Below, one piece after another: positions 16,973 through 25,133 of a stretch of 64,000 bases of DNA (position 1 is the first letter of the stretch; each line of letters starts with the position of its first letter). The stretch covers positions 186,001 through 250,000 of the forward strand of contig NZ_JAKJSC010000005.1 in assembly GCF_029029525.1 (NCBI RefSeq). Reading direction: 5' to 3'. Below the pieces are notes generated by a model. It searched no databases. It saw only the letters and a program-made list of their open reading frames with translations, and had not been told where the DNA came from. A program made the position numbers and the translations under genes. This DNA is from Labilibaculum sp. DW002. Its GTDB lineage: Bacteria > Bacteroidota > Bacteroidia > Bacteroidales > Marinifilaceae.

Positions 16973-17749
16973 TTACTTATCGAACTGTTTGGCTTCTTCC
17001 CAAATCACATCCATCTCTTCTAAGCTCATTTCTTTTAAATTGCGTCCCAATCCCATGGTTTGGCTTTCCAAATAGTTGAAACGCTTGGTAAATTTCTGAT
17101 TCGTTCTTTCAAGTGCGTTCTCTGGATTTACACCATACAAACGTGCTGTATTAATTAACGAAAAAAACAAATCACCAAATTCTTGTTCAATTTTATCTTG
17201 ATTTCCTGCTTTAATTTCATTTTCAAGTTCCGAAATTTCCTCCTTCACCTTATCCCAAACCTGCTCTTTTTCTTCCCAATCAAAACCAACACCTCTTACC
17301 TTATCCTGAATACGGTTCGCTTTCACCATAGCTGGCAAAGACTGTGGAACACCTTCCAGAACAGTACCCTTCCCTCCTTTTTCTTTCAATTTTAACTGCT
17401 CCCAGTTTTCCTCTACTTCACGTGCATTAGTAACCTGAACATCAGAAAAAATATGTGGGTGACGGTAGATTAGTTTTTCACTAATCCCTTTACAAACATC
17501 GGCAATATTGAAATCCTTGGTTTCGGAACCTATTTTCGCATAAAATACGATATGCAAAAGCAAATCGCCCAACTCTTTCTTTATCTCTTCTTTATCATCC
17601 TTCAAGATGGCATCAGCCAACTCATAGGTTTCCTCAATTGTAAGTGTCCGTAAACTTTCAAGCGTTTGTTTCTTATCCCAGGGGCATTTCAAACGCAATT
17701 CATCCATTATATGTAGCAGCTCTTCAAAAGCTTTTAGTTTTCTATCCAT
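16973..17749 (-). CDS. mazG: Nucleoside triphosphate pyrophosphohydrolase MazG
   Basis: It hydrolyses (d)NTPs to monophosphates, with a house-cleaning or stress role. The 258-aa protein has two MazG domains. The first has CPWDKKQTLESLRTLT and EETYELADAI with ELGDLLLHIVFYA (EExxE...ExxD metal ligands). The second has ELENEIKAG and EQEFGDLFFSLINTARLYG. Length and architecture match E. coli MazG. The ATG at 17749 is well placed. It lies 219 nt upstream of the glycosyltransferase on the same strand, with a candidate terminator between, so it is probably its own unit. Confidence 0.93.
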   Translation of the reverse strand: MDRKLKAFEELLHIMDELRLKCPWDKKQTLESLRTLTIEETYELADAILKDDKEEIKKELGDLLLHIVFYAKIGSETKDFNIADVCKGISEKLIYRHPHIFSDVQVTNAREVEENWEQLKLKEKGGKGTVLEGVPQSLPAMVKANRIQDKVRGVGFDWEEKEQVWDKVKEEISELENEIKAGNQDKIEQEFGDLFFSLINTARLYGVNPENALERTNQKFTKRFNYLESQTMGLGRNLKEMSLEEMDVIWEEAKQFDK

Positions 17750-18106
17750 TTGTTTTGTGTTTTATCTAAACGAAGATCAAATTTACAAAAGAAATTGGGA
17801 GTTTCGAGCTTTATTTCGAGGCTAAATAAATTGCTAAGCTCAGAATTTTACACAAGGCTTCATGTGGTTCACTTTTGCGCTACGAAATTCCCATTTAATT
17901 TATTCTATACACTTTTCAATACATTTTCTGATTTTTAATGTGCTATGAAACTTGCTTTTACATCCAAAAGCTTTTAACATTTCCTGATTAAATCTGGCTT
18001 TTTAATTTAAATTTGCAACTTGTTTTGTGCAAAGACTTGTTCCACTTGGAACCGATCGGTTTGATTTGAGGTTTTGTACTCGTTTAGAATTCTTTTTGAA
18101 GATCTT
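17750..18106. other. Divergent intergenic region, mazG to CLC transporter
   Basis: About 357 bp. It must hold the promoters of both flanking genes. TAAATTTG (18008-18015, plus strand) fits TAnnTTTG, but no clear -33 TTTG accompanies it. AACCGATCGGTT (18050-18061) is a perfect 12-bp palindrome. I looked for a fluoride (crcB) riboswitch because of the downstream gene and did not find one. Confidence 0.4.
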
Positions 18107-19411
18107 ATGAATATCAATAAAATTAAAAAAGCCCTTTTTTCTATTGAACAGATTCCATCTTTACTTTACCTCGTAAAATGGGTTTTTATTTGTTTGTTAT
18201 TAGGAGCTATAGTAGGCAGTGTTTCTGCTTTTTTTCTTTCGAGTTTAGAGTGGGTAACCAATTGGAGAGAGTCAAATTTATGGATCATTGCTTTACTTCC
18301 TATTGGTGGATTTGTAATTGGCTTATCTTATCATTTGTATGGCAATAGCGTAGTAAAAGGGAATAATTTATTGCTGGAAGAGTTTCATTCTCCTAAAAAG
18401 ATTATTCCTTTTCGAATGGCTCCTTTGGTGTTGTTTGGAACTATTCTTACACATTTCTTTGGCGGTTCTGCAGGGCGAGAGGGTACTGCTGTTCAAATAG
18501 GTGGTGCAATTGCAGATCGTTTTACAAAAATATTTAATCTCTCAAAAAGTGACAGGAAGATAGTATTGATTGCGGGTGTTAGCGCTGGATTTGCTTCTGT
18601 TTTTGGAACGCCACTAGCGGGAGGTATTTTTGCACTAGAGGTAATGGTTTTAGGACGAATTCGCTTGGAAGCCATAATTCCAAGTTTTTTAGCAGCAGTA
18701 TTCTCAAACTATTTTTGTGAAATTTGGAATATTTCCCATACCCATTACCATATTACATCTGTTGCCGAAATGAATCCCGTAAATCTATTATGGGCATTGT
18801 TGGCAGGTATTATTTTTGGACTGGTTGCCATGTTGTTTTCTAAGTCGACTCATTTTTGGAGTAATTTGTTTAGCAAATTGATTAAATATCCACCACTTCG
18901 TCCAGTAATTGGTGGTACTATATTAGCTGTTGCAATCTATTTTATGGGCACTACCAAATACATTGGCTTGGGTATTCCAACAATTGTAGATGCTTTTAAT
19001 GTTGATCTGAACTCCTACGATTTTATTTTAAAGCTGTTGTTTACCTCTTTTACTTTAGGAGCAGGTTTTAAAGGTGGGGAAGTAACACCTCTATTTTACA
19101 TTGGAGCTACCTTAGGAAATGTGCTGGTTTGGTTTATTCCATTACCCATGAGTATGCTCGCAGGAATGGGATTTGTAGCCGTTTTTGCGGGAGCAACAAA
19201 TACACCTATTGCTTGTACAATAATGGGAATTGAATTGTTTGGTATCGAAGCAGGGGTTTTTATTGCACTGGCTTGTAGTACAGCCTATTTATTTTCTGGT
19301 CATTCGGGTGTTTACGCTTCTCAAATTATTGGGAGTCCTAAAAATAGTAAATACAGCCGTGAAAAGGGATTACAGCTTTCTGATGTTAAAAATAAAAGGA
19401 GTAAAGGATGA
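18107..19411 (+). CDS. CLC-family anion transporter, probably a fluoride/proton antiporter (CLC-F type)
   Basis: Polytopic CLC membrane protein of 434 aa. The gating-glutamate motif is GGSAGREGTAVQIGG rather than the GREGP of chloride CLCs, the first-helix GSGIP motif is replaced by KGNNLLLEE, and the third motif reads KGGEVTPLFYIGA instead of GxFxP. These three changes are, to my knowledge, marks of the CLC-F fluoride exporters. I start at ATG 18107 and reject the TTG at 18074. The stop overlaps the start of the DUF190 gene (ATGA), so the two are co-translated. The CLC family is certain; fluoride specificity is inference from motifs. Confidence 0.82.
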   Translation: MNINKIKKALFSIEQIPSLLYLVKWVFICLLLGAIVGSVSAFFLSSLEWVTNWRESNLWIIALLPIGGFVIGLSYHLYGNSVVKGNNLLLEEFHSPKKIIPFRMAPLVLFGTILTHFFGGSAGREGTAVQIGGAIADRFTKIFNLSKSDRKIVLIAGVSAGFASVFGTPLAGGIFALEVMVLGRIRLEAIIPSFLAAVFSNYFCEIWNISHTHYHITSVAEMNPVNLLWALLAGIIFGLVAMLFSKSTHFWSNLFSKLIKYPPLRPVIGGTILAVAIYFMGTTKYIGLGIPTIVDAFNVDLNSYDFILKLLFTSFTLGAGFKGGEVTPLFYIGATLGNVLVWFIPLPMSMLAGMGFVAVFAGATNTPIACTIMGIELFGIEAGVFIALACSTAYLFSGHSGVYASQIIGSPKNSKYSREKGLQLSDVKNKRSKG

Positions 19412-19749
19412 AAGAATTTGTAACGTTAAGAATTTATTTTGAGTACGGTCAGAAAACAAAAGAGCATTCTTTCTGGAAGAAGCTACATTCTGGAGGTTTT
19501 GATCGGGAATTACTCAAAAGAGCAAAGGCTTTCGACTTGCATCAGGTTTTGAATTTTACGGTAAGTAAAGGCTATTTTAATCATGCTGAAATTCAGTGGG
19601 GACGAAGTGAAAGTATGCATTTTAGACATCCGCAGGTGATTGAAATAATCGATACCGAAAATAGGATTATGGATTTTGTGAAGAAAGAAGAAATTTTGCT
19701 TCAGGAAACCAAACTAGTGATGGTGAAAAACGAAATTGTGCTGCTCTGA
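19408..19749 (+). CDS. DUF190 family protein
   Basis: A 113-aa soluble protein of the DUF190 family, which has a GlnB-like ferredoxin fold and no settled function. Visible features are VTLRIYFEYGQKTK at the start, a middle region around AKAFDLHQVLNFTVSKG, and HPQVIEIIDTENRIMDF, equivalent to the family's IEIVDTEEKI block. It starts inside the CLC stop codon. DUF190 genes often accompany fluoride exporters, so a sensor or regulator role for the transporter is a reasonable guess. It converges on the next gene with a 30-bp gap. Confidence 0.75.
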   Translation: MKEFVTLRIYFEYGQKTKEHSFWKKLHSGGFDRELLKRAKAFDLHQVLNFTVSKGYFNHAEIQWGRSESMHFRHPQVIEIIDTENRIMDFVKKEEILLQETKLVMVKNEIVLL

Positions 19750-19779
19750 TTGAGGGCTTGTATAAATAACACAATGCTG

Positions 19780-20202
19780 TTATTTAATTCGGAGCAAATA
19801 AACGAGAAAAATGGAAAGTAGATTTCCGATTCCTGTCATTAAAATATCAAAATAGTCTATTGGGAAGCCCATAAAATATTGAATAAGTTCCCAAAGTGTC
19901 AAGCCAAAAAACGAAAATGCAAAAGCAAATGAAATTCTTTTCATTATTGAATTTTCATTGTTGTATAAAGCTCTGAAATAAACAAATGCGATTACAAATA
20001 AGCCAGATCCAGCAAAAAGATTAGGCAATGTGCCTTGCAGAAAATCGAAAGTATCAGACAGGTGAAGGTGTTTTGGTCTTATAATGGTTTTTATAATTAT
20101 TACGCCAAAAAATGATAAAATCGCCCAATAGGATAAGACTCTCATTTTAGGTTTTTCTTTCCTTTCTTTATCAATCTCGTATTTTATATTTTTAAAATTC
20201 AT
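19780..20202 (-). CDS. Small polytopic membrane protein, VanZ-like
   Basis: 140 aa with a charged N-terminus and four predicted helices (about residues 24-40, 60-80, 92-108 and 118-137). The segment LTLWELIQYFMGFPIDYFDILMTGIGNL has the E-x2-Q and D-x2-D spacing seen in VanZ-like proteins, which is the only hint. The function is unknown. It lies 6 nt downstream of the TRM11-like methyltransferase and is probably co-transcribed with it. Confidence 0.6.
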   Translation of the reverse strand: MNFKNIKYEIDKERKEKPKMRVLSYWAILSFFGVIIIKTIIRPKHLHLSDTFDFLQGTLPNLFAGSGLFVIAFVYFRALYNNENSIMKRISFAFAFSFFGLTLWELIQYFMGFPIDYFDILMTGIGNLLSIFLVYLLRIK

Positions 20203-20208
20203 CGATAC

Positions 20209-21156
20209 TTAATTATTCTTTTCGCAAACCCATATTTTTCTAGCAAAATTTACTTTCCCTCTTTTACTAACGCTGCAATAATCTGATATTTTGAATCCTG
20301 TCTTGTGGATTAAACCTTTGATATCGGAGGTAGACACAATAATGAGTCGATCTGTGATTTCTGCAGCCGACTCAATAATGTGTGAGATATCAGAATCAGT
20401 TGCACTGGTGAACAAATTATAGGGCAGGTCGATAATGGCAGCCTCATACCTTCTGCTAATGTCTTTTATATCGGAATGATAGACATTTGCCGTATAGTTG
20501 AAATGAGAAAGATTTTCTCGTGCATGATTACATATCTTCTCGTTAATGTCGCAGCCCTCAATATTATTTCCTGCAAAACAGGCTTCTAACATTATTGTAC
20601 CAACACCACAACATGCATCTAGTAGTTTTGTCTCTTTGTTTGCCTTTGCTGCAATATTGACAAGAGCTTTGGCAATATGCATACTTATTGAGTTACTGTA
20701 TGAGCAGGGTTTTTGCTTGTGTTTATGCCAGGCAATATCGTTTTTAATCAACATGCCAAAATACCAAATACCTTCGTAATAGCATAAAGCATAAGTTATT
20801 GTTGGGTTATAATATTCAGGATCTCCATCAATACTGTAACCTATTTCTCTCAACTTTTCAAGTCGCTCAGCATATTTAGTTGTATCACCATCCAAAATCA
20901 AATATTCAACTTTGAAACCATCAATGCGTATATTTTTGTTCTTAATTTCTTTTATTAGCGAAGAATAATCTTCAGAGAATAAACTAATTTCAAGTCTTTT
21001 TCTTATAAAAGCACTACTTGAAGGTTCTACTTTTTTATCAGAGAAAAGCAATTTATTCTTTTCTTCTTTATCAAAAATACATCTCGATTCAAGCTTGCAT
21101 AACTCGCGTTGAGTATTGTCATAAATAAAAGTATATATATATTTGTTCTGATGCAT
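20209..21156 (-). CDS. TRM11/UPF0020-like nucleic-acid methyltransferase
   Basis: Class I SAM-dependent methyltransferase, probably acting on a guanine or adenine exocyclic amine in RNA. Motif I is DACCGVGTIMLEA near residue 182, followed by GCDINEKICNHARENL, and the catalytic tetrapeptide is DLPY (IIDLPYNLF). The N-terminal 150 residues would be the RNA-binding part, with weak THUMP resemblance. The ATG at 21156 is used; a TTG 7 codons earlier is unlikely. The substrate is unknown. It opens the minus-strand accessory region; codon use is very AT-rich. Confidence 0.75.
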   Translation of the reverse strand: MHQNKYIYTFIYDNTQRELCKLESRCIFDKEEKNKLLFSDKKVEPSSSAFIRKRLEISLFSEDYSSLIKEIKNKNIRIDGFKVEYLILDGDTTKYAERLEKLREIGYSIDGDPEYYNPTITYALCYYEGIWYFGMLIKNDIAWHKHKQKPCSYSNSISMHIAKALVNIAAKANKETKLLDACCGVGTIMLEACFAGNNIEGCDINEKICNHARENLSHFNYTANVYHSDIKDISRRYEAAIIDLPYNLFTSATDSDISHIIESAAEITDRLIIVSTSDIKGLIHKTGFKISDYCSVSKRGKVNFARKIWVCEKNN

Positions 21157-21376
21157 ATTTTTTGATTTTAAATGCAAAGGTAATTTTATTAAAAGCAGAT
21201 TGCTTTTTTTCTAACAAAAGTTTAGCCACTTCTATTAGTTTTCTCTATAGTCTGCTTACATTTTTGCGAGTAGTTATTCCATATCCAATACGAGAATATT
21301 CTACTCATTTAATTAATGACTTATTGTATCATTTTCTTGCAAATAAAATTTCGATATCTGAACTGAAATAGACAAC

Positions 21377-22129
21377 TTATTGACAAACAAATATCTGTTT
21401 TTCGGAATTATCATTAAATGCTTTTTCTTCAAAATCTCCAAACTTATGGATAATATTAAAACCATTCCATTCCAGGTATGAATCTAATTCTTGAGGGAAA
21501 AACAGTCTCATATCCAAATTTTGAATAGAATTAAACTCACCATTTATAAAATAATGCCATTCTATGAGGTTAATTTGAGTTTTATTTTCATATCGCATTA
21601 TCTGCTTTATCAATATTTCTCTTCCATCCTTGCTTGTATATTCAGCTATTTCTTTTTGTTCTTTTTCACCTTCAACGATAAATTGAATATTTGGGTTAAA
21701 GCAATCTAAAAGAAATAAGCCTCCTTCTTTGAGATGATTTTTCACAACATTAAATGCCTTAAATAAATCTTCATTTTTGTATAAATGATGGATTGAATTA
21801 AATGGAATAAAAATAAGGTCGTATTTTTCCGGCAAATCTAAAGTTCTAATATCTGCTTCAATAAATTCTATCTTTACTCCTTCTTCGGAAGCTTTTACTT
21901 TTGCCTGTTCAAGCATTGAAGAAGTGTAATCTACACCACAGATATCATATCCAGCCTTTGCAATTGGAATAGTAAGCCTACCTGTGCCACAGCAAAGTTC
22001 AAGTATACGGGCATCCTTATTTTTTGGCAGCCACCGCTTGTAAAATTCCAAATCAGCTAGGTTGGTATTCATTCCATCATAAATATTCGCATCATAAATT
22101 AAATCACCAACTTTATAATTACTTTCCAT
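21377..22129 (-). CDS. Class I SAM-dependent methyltransferase
   Basis: 250 aa. A Rossmann-type methyltransferase with motif I ILELCCGTGRLTIPIA near residue 43, acidic end of beta-2 in CGVDYTSSMLEQA, and IEADIRTLDLPEKYDLIFIPFNSIHHL as motifs III-IV. The C-terminal third is a beta-rich lid (INLIEWHYFINGE). The family covers small-molecule methylases and the substrate cannot be predicted. I use ATG 22129; the TTG at 22141 adds only four residues. The gene lies alone between AT-rich gaps in the accessory region. Confidence 0.8.
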   Translation of the reverse strand: MESNYKVGDLIYDANIYDGMNTNLADLEFYKRWLPKNKDARILELCCGTGRLTIPIAKAGYDICGVDYTSSMLEQAKVKASEEGVKIEFIEADIRTLDLPEKYDLIFIPFNSIHHLYKNEDLFKAFNVVKNHLKEGGLFLLDCFNPNIQFIVEGEKEQKEIAEYTSKDGREILIKQIMRYENKTQINLIEWHYFINGEFNSIQNLDMRLFFPQELDSYLEWNGFNIIHKFGDFEEKAFNDNSEKQIFVCQ

Positions 22130-22238
22130 ATTTTTCTCCAAAATCTATTGATTATTTTACCAGAACTTCACTAAAGAACAATGTGCAATCCTATAAAAAA
22201 GGGAAGTGTCTACAATGATCTTGCTTGTGTTTTCAATT

Positions 22239-22796
22239 TTATGAAATCCACATGCTAATGTAATCATCAATTATCCATGCACCGTTATTTTTTTTAATCC
22301 TGATCAAGGCTCCGTGACCGCAATCTTCTCCACAATAAACGTCGTAATAAAAATATCCTGTTGTTAGTGATTTATTAAAGCTAGTTCTGGAAAAACTTAT
22401 AGTGCCAATAACTCTTTTAGAATTGTATTTTTCTTTAGGATACATGTTTTTACGACCAAATATAATATCGACGTTTTTTAACTTTTCAATTTTGGTAGAA
22501 TCAATAAACCTTCTTCCTAGGTTGCTGTTATCTAATTGTTTCAGAAGTATATTCCGTTTGTATTCTTTTTTATGTGATTTATTGAGGTCGCAATCTAAAC
22601 CAGTATGAAAGTAAAGCGTAAGAGGTTTGTCTGTCTCGTTATACTTGCTCAATCTTTCTGCATCAATTAATTTATAAAGAAATTGATTAATCACTTTTAT
22701 CTCCTCGTTTTCATACTTATTATTTCCTTGGCCATATAAAAGGATAGGAGCTAATGAAAGAATTGCTATAATTGATATTCGATACAGTTGTTTCAT
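22239..22796 (-). CDS. Secreted hypothetical protein, 185 aa
   Basis: An N-terminal signal peptide is clear (MKQLYRISIIAILSLAPILLYGQ, cleavage near residue 23), so the protein is periplasmic or exported. The C-terminal part has FSRTSFNKSLTTGYFYYDVYCGEDCGHGALIRIKK with a C-x3-C pair, a pattern I have seen in uncharacterised Bacteroidota proteins but cannot name. There is no lipobox. The gene is monocistronic. Function unknown. Confidence 0.65.
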   Translation of the reverse strand: MKQLYRISIIAILSLAPILLYGQGNNKYENEEIKVINQFLYKLIDAERLSKYNETDKPLTLYFHTGLDCDLNKSHKKEYKRNILLKQLDNSNLGRRFIDSTKIEKLKNVDIIFGRKNMYPKEKYNSKRVIGTISFSRTSFNKSLTTGYFYYDVYCGEDCGHGALIRIKKNNGAWIIDDYISMWIS

Positions 22797-23141
22797 CCTT
22801 ACAATTATTGGTAACAGTAGTTTTAAGTTTCGTCGGCGATTAAAACAGTTGTCTTATCTACCGACCAACGTGAAATCACGAAACGAATTGAGTCATGCGC
22901 AAGTAAGCAAGCCGAATAAATTTACTTATTCATATTTTGAGCAAGACTAATTGAATTGGCTTGCTGGTGTTTATTAATTGAACTAAGCTTTCAAGTTGAG
23001 CATCACCGCCTATGAAATTTAACTTTTGTTACAAGCTGGCGATTATTCATTGTACTGTATCTAATGAGTTCGATGTTATAAAGAGAAATCTATTTTTAAA
23101 TCTTCCTTTATATTCACGTTCTTCTTAAATGTTTTATTGAA
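22797..23141. other. Intergenic region of the accessory island
   Basis: 345 bp without a gene. It contains copy A of the 75-bp repeat (22958-23031) and a small hairpin CGTGA/TCACG (22869-22880). Nothing else is recognised. Confidence 0.5.
22958..23031 (-). repeat. 75-bp direct repeat, copy A
   Basis: It starts GGCTTGCTGGTGTTTATTAA and ends CTTTTGTTA on the plus strand and matches copy B at 23661-23735 with about a dozen differences. Read on the minus strand, one frame encodes GGDAQLESLVQLINTSKP here and GVDEQFDSLVQLINTSKP in copy B; the changes are mainly conservative, suggesting a once-coding origin. Confidence 0.75.
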
Positions 23142-23456
23142 TTAGAATAATGATATTAATGTCAATAGTATAAAAAATGGATATCCAATAATAGAGATAT
23201 AATATTGATAGTTTTTCTCTTCTTTTTTTGCAATGCTTAATATAGAAAGAATAGTACCTATTAGTAAAAATAAATTTCCTAAGATTGAGATTATTTTTAA
23301 GTTTTGAGTGAGCTTCTCCGCATTATCAAATCCATCGGCATAATTAGCAATCATATAAAATGACGTCATATTTATGATTATCAGATATAATAGTAACCTA
23401 AAGGACCATTTTTTATAGACTATTTTATTCATGTCAAATATATTAATTTGCTTCAT
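23142..23456 (-). CDS. Small membrane protein, 104 aa
   Basis: Three hydrophobic helices can be drawn (about residues 19-37, 53-70 and 84-103). The ATG at 23456 (MKQINIFDMNK) is preferred over one 20 codons upstream, because the upstream part has no coding character and the helix layout begins after it. No family is recognised. It lies between the two copies of the 75-bp repeat, which makes it a candidate mobile-cassette passenger. Confidence 0.5.
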   Translation of the reverse strand: MKQINIFDMNKIVYKKWSFRLLLYLIIINMTSFYMIANYADGFDNAEKLTQNLKIISILGNLFLLIGTILSILSIAKKEEKNYQYYISIIGYPFFILLTLISLF

Positions 23457-23539
23457 TTTTATACTTCTTTTGTAAGCTGCATGTACAGGGAGATAGTTTA
23501 CAGTTGTACAAGTCACAGAGTTGACACTATGTTGTCTGT

Positions 23540-23716
23540 TTACCGAATACTTTTTTCTCTATATTTTAACAGTTTATTGTTTATGTAGCCTAAAAATACA
23601 TTACGATAAAAGACTTTCCAAACTCCATTGCCTAATTCTTCTATCCCGGCATATTTACAAGGCTTGCTGGTGTTTATTAATTGCACTAAACTATCAAACT
23701 GCTCATCAACGCCCAT
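23540..23716 (-). pseudogene. 58-codon remnant with a transposase-like C-terminal tail
   Basis: The frame begins in copy B of the 75-bp repeat and continues through KYAGIEELGNGVWKVFYRN and VFLGYINNKLL to a stop. The G-x-W-x-V-[FY]-[FY]-x4-LG wording resembles the extreme C-terminus of IS481-type DDE transposases. The rest of such a transposase is absent. It could instead be a small gene of unknown kind. Copy A lacks the second part. Confidence 0.35.
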
Positions 23717-23735
23717 GATAATTTAGCTTTTGTTA
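23661..23735 (-). repeat. 75-bp direct repeat, copy B
   Basis: Partner of copy A at 22958-23031. Its right end runs into the 11-bp inverted repeat TTGTTAGCGGT (23730-23740) that borders the next gene. Confidence 0.75.
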
Positions 23736-24170
23736 GCGGTTTTTATTCTTCACTATTGAAAAGTTTGTCACCGATTAGAAATAGATATTCAGTATTATTT
23801 CTAGAAACTATTATAGTGTCAGAATTTGAGTTTTTTAGAATTGTGTCTCCTTTCTTTATAAATGCCCCAAGAAAGGAAGGAGCATAAGCATGATTACGGC
23901 TATGATCAATACTCCAATATTTATCTTTGCCGGAAAGTAGGATGAAAATTTGTCCTTTGTATTCTGATTTTTTTTCTACTAGTCCATTTAATTCAGTATC
24001 AAGATTTACGAGTTCGGAGTTATTGTAGACGGTTATGGTCTTAAACACTAAAATACTCATCAGGATAATCACAAAGAAAAGACCTAGATAAATCATTATT
24101 GATTCGTCCAATTTTCTTTTTTGCCCTTTGTCACATTCTTTCTGTGTCATAGAATAATTACCGCTAACAA
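23730..24170. repeat. Perfect 11-bp inverted repeats bracketing one gene
   Basis: TTGTTAGCGGT at 23730-23740 and its exact complement ACCGCTAACAA at 24160-24170. They sit 2 nt beyond the stop and 9 nt before the start of the enclosed 135-aa gene. This compact arrangement resembles an integron cassette or a small transposable unit. No recombinase lies nearby. Confidence 0.6.
23743..24150 (-). CDS. Membrane-anchored hypothetical protein, 135 aa
   Basis: One transmembrane helix at about residues 19-38 (IMIYLGLFFVIILMSILVFK) preceded by a Lys-rich cytoplasmic tail, so an N-in topology with the rest in the periplasm. The outer part is small and probably beta-rich (GQIFILLSGKDKYWSID, DTIIVSRNNTEYLFLI). 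No family is recognised. The gene is exactly enclosed by 11-bp inverted repeats and differs from its surroundings only in being so tightly bordered. Confidence 0.6.
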   Translation of the reverse strand: MTQKECDKGQKRKLDESIMIYLGLFFVIILMSILVFKTITVYNNSELVNLDTELNGLVEKKSEYKGQIFILLSGKDKYWSIDHSRNHAYAPSFLGAFIKKGDTILKNSNSDTIIVSRNNTEYLFLIGDKLFNSEE

Positions 24171-24561
24171 GTGGATAAGACGCATAGCGTCTTATATCAC
24201 TTATGTATTGTTTTGTGTAAGTTGTTGTTGTTGTTGTTGTGTTTCTTACCCATCAAAACTAGCTCTAATAAGCTTTTTGTTTTTGCAAGAGATCTTTTGC
24301 TTAATACCAATTGTTTCAATCTAAAAAGCTTTTAAAAGAGTTGAATAAGACAGAAGAATTCTCTCGTTTCAAATTATGATTTTTAAAGATAAACTTAATA
24401 ATAGTTTTTTGATAGTTCTATTATGAAAAAATGGAGAAGGAGAGTAGTATTTTTTTAGGATGGATTGTAAATTAGGCTATGAAAAAAATCACCTTAAGTG
24501 CGTGGTTAACAATTAAACGATACTTACTATATATTTATTCCTAAACGGGAGGTTCAAGTTA
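24151..24561. other. Intergenic region with hairpin and microsatellite
   Basis: 411 bp without a gene. It holds the right inverted repeat (24160-24170), a strong hairpin (24169-24202) and a GTT/TTG microsatellite of about seven units (24221-24241). The remainder is AT-rich and featureless to me. Confidence 0.5.
24169..24202. repeat. Strong hairpin next to inverted repeat (attC-like)
   Basis: AAGTG, one unpaired G, ATAAGACGC, loop ATA, GCGTCTTAT, two unpaired bases AT, then CACTT. The perfect 9-bp core with unequal extrahelical bases on each side is reminiscent of a folded attC recombination site, and it directly adjoins CGCTAACAA. Confidence 0.5.
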
Positions 24562-25122
24562 TTATTCGTTTAATACGATATTCCATTCACATTTATCGGC
24601 TCCATTATAAATTGTTTTAATCAGGCTGATTTTTTTAACAGAGAAAACAGAATTGAAGAATTTAGACATATGACCGGTGCTACAATTGCAATAGCTATTA
24701 TTGTCTACAAAATGCTCTCCTTTATTTATGAGACCGCAGATACACTTCGTTCTATTTACTTTTATTGAATGTTTCAAATGGTCATAGGAAATAGAGGTAT
24801 TGTATTTTTCTTCCTCTTCATTTAAGTTTTCAAAGAAGTTTTCAAGTGATTCGGAATTGGTCCAAATTTTCTTCACAAAAGTAGACCACGATTTTCCACA
24901 ACACTGTTCTCCACAAGCAAACAAAACATTATTGGTTTTGCTTTGTCCAATTGCATCTACCATTCTGTCCATTACTGTTTCAATGTATTTTGTTTGCTGC
25001 TTTTTGTTCAGCTTTTGAAAATCTTTTGAGTCGTGCAGTATTTTTTCCATTTCTGCTTCAAAACCTTGCTTTCGAAGATTTTTGGTAAGCCGTCCAAATC
25101 TTCCTGTCTCTTGATATTTCAT
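24562..25122 (-). CDS. Cys-rich protein, DUF6144/ATC-hydrolase-like
   Basis: 186 aa, cytoplasmic. Two Cys clusters stand out: FACGEQCCGKSW near residue 70 and KCICGLINKG with SYCNCSTGHMSKFF near residues 127-150, followed by a basic C-terminal block (KTIYNGADKCEWNI). This arrangement resembles proteins annotated DUF6144 or L-2-amino-thiazoline-4-carboxylate hydrolase-like, some of which carry a V4R-like fold. Metal binding is likely; no reaction can be assigned. It lies 11 nt downstream of the 163-aa membrane protein gene and is probably co-transcribed with it. Confidence 0.55.
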   Translation of the reverse strand: MKYQETGRFGRLTKNLRKQGFEAEMEKILHDSKDFQKLNKKQQTKYIETVMDRMVDAIGQSKTNNVLFACGEQCCGKSWSTFVKKIWTNSESLENFFENLNEEEEKYNTSISYDHLKHSIKVNRTKCICGLINKGEHFVDNNSYCNCSTGHMSKFFNSVFSVKKISLIKTIYNGADKCEWNIVLNE

Positions 25123-25133
25123 AAACTTATCGG

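Noticed and set aside
15461-17079. Short plus-strand frames inside the glycosyltransferase and mazG
   Set aside because: They are shadows of well-supported genes on the minus strand.
17750-18106. Possible fluoride riboswitch upstream of the CLC gene
   Set aside because: The conserved stems and the GATGG/CCGAT-type pseudoknot sequences were not found.
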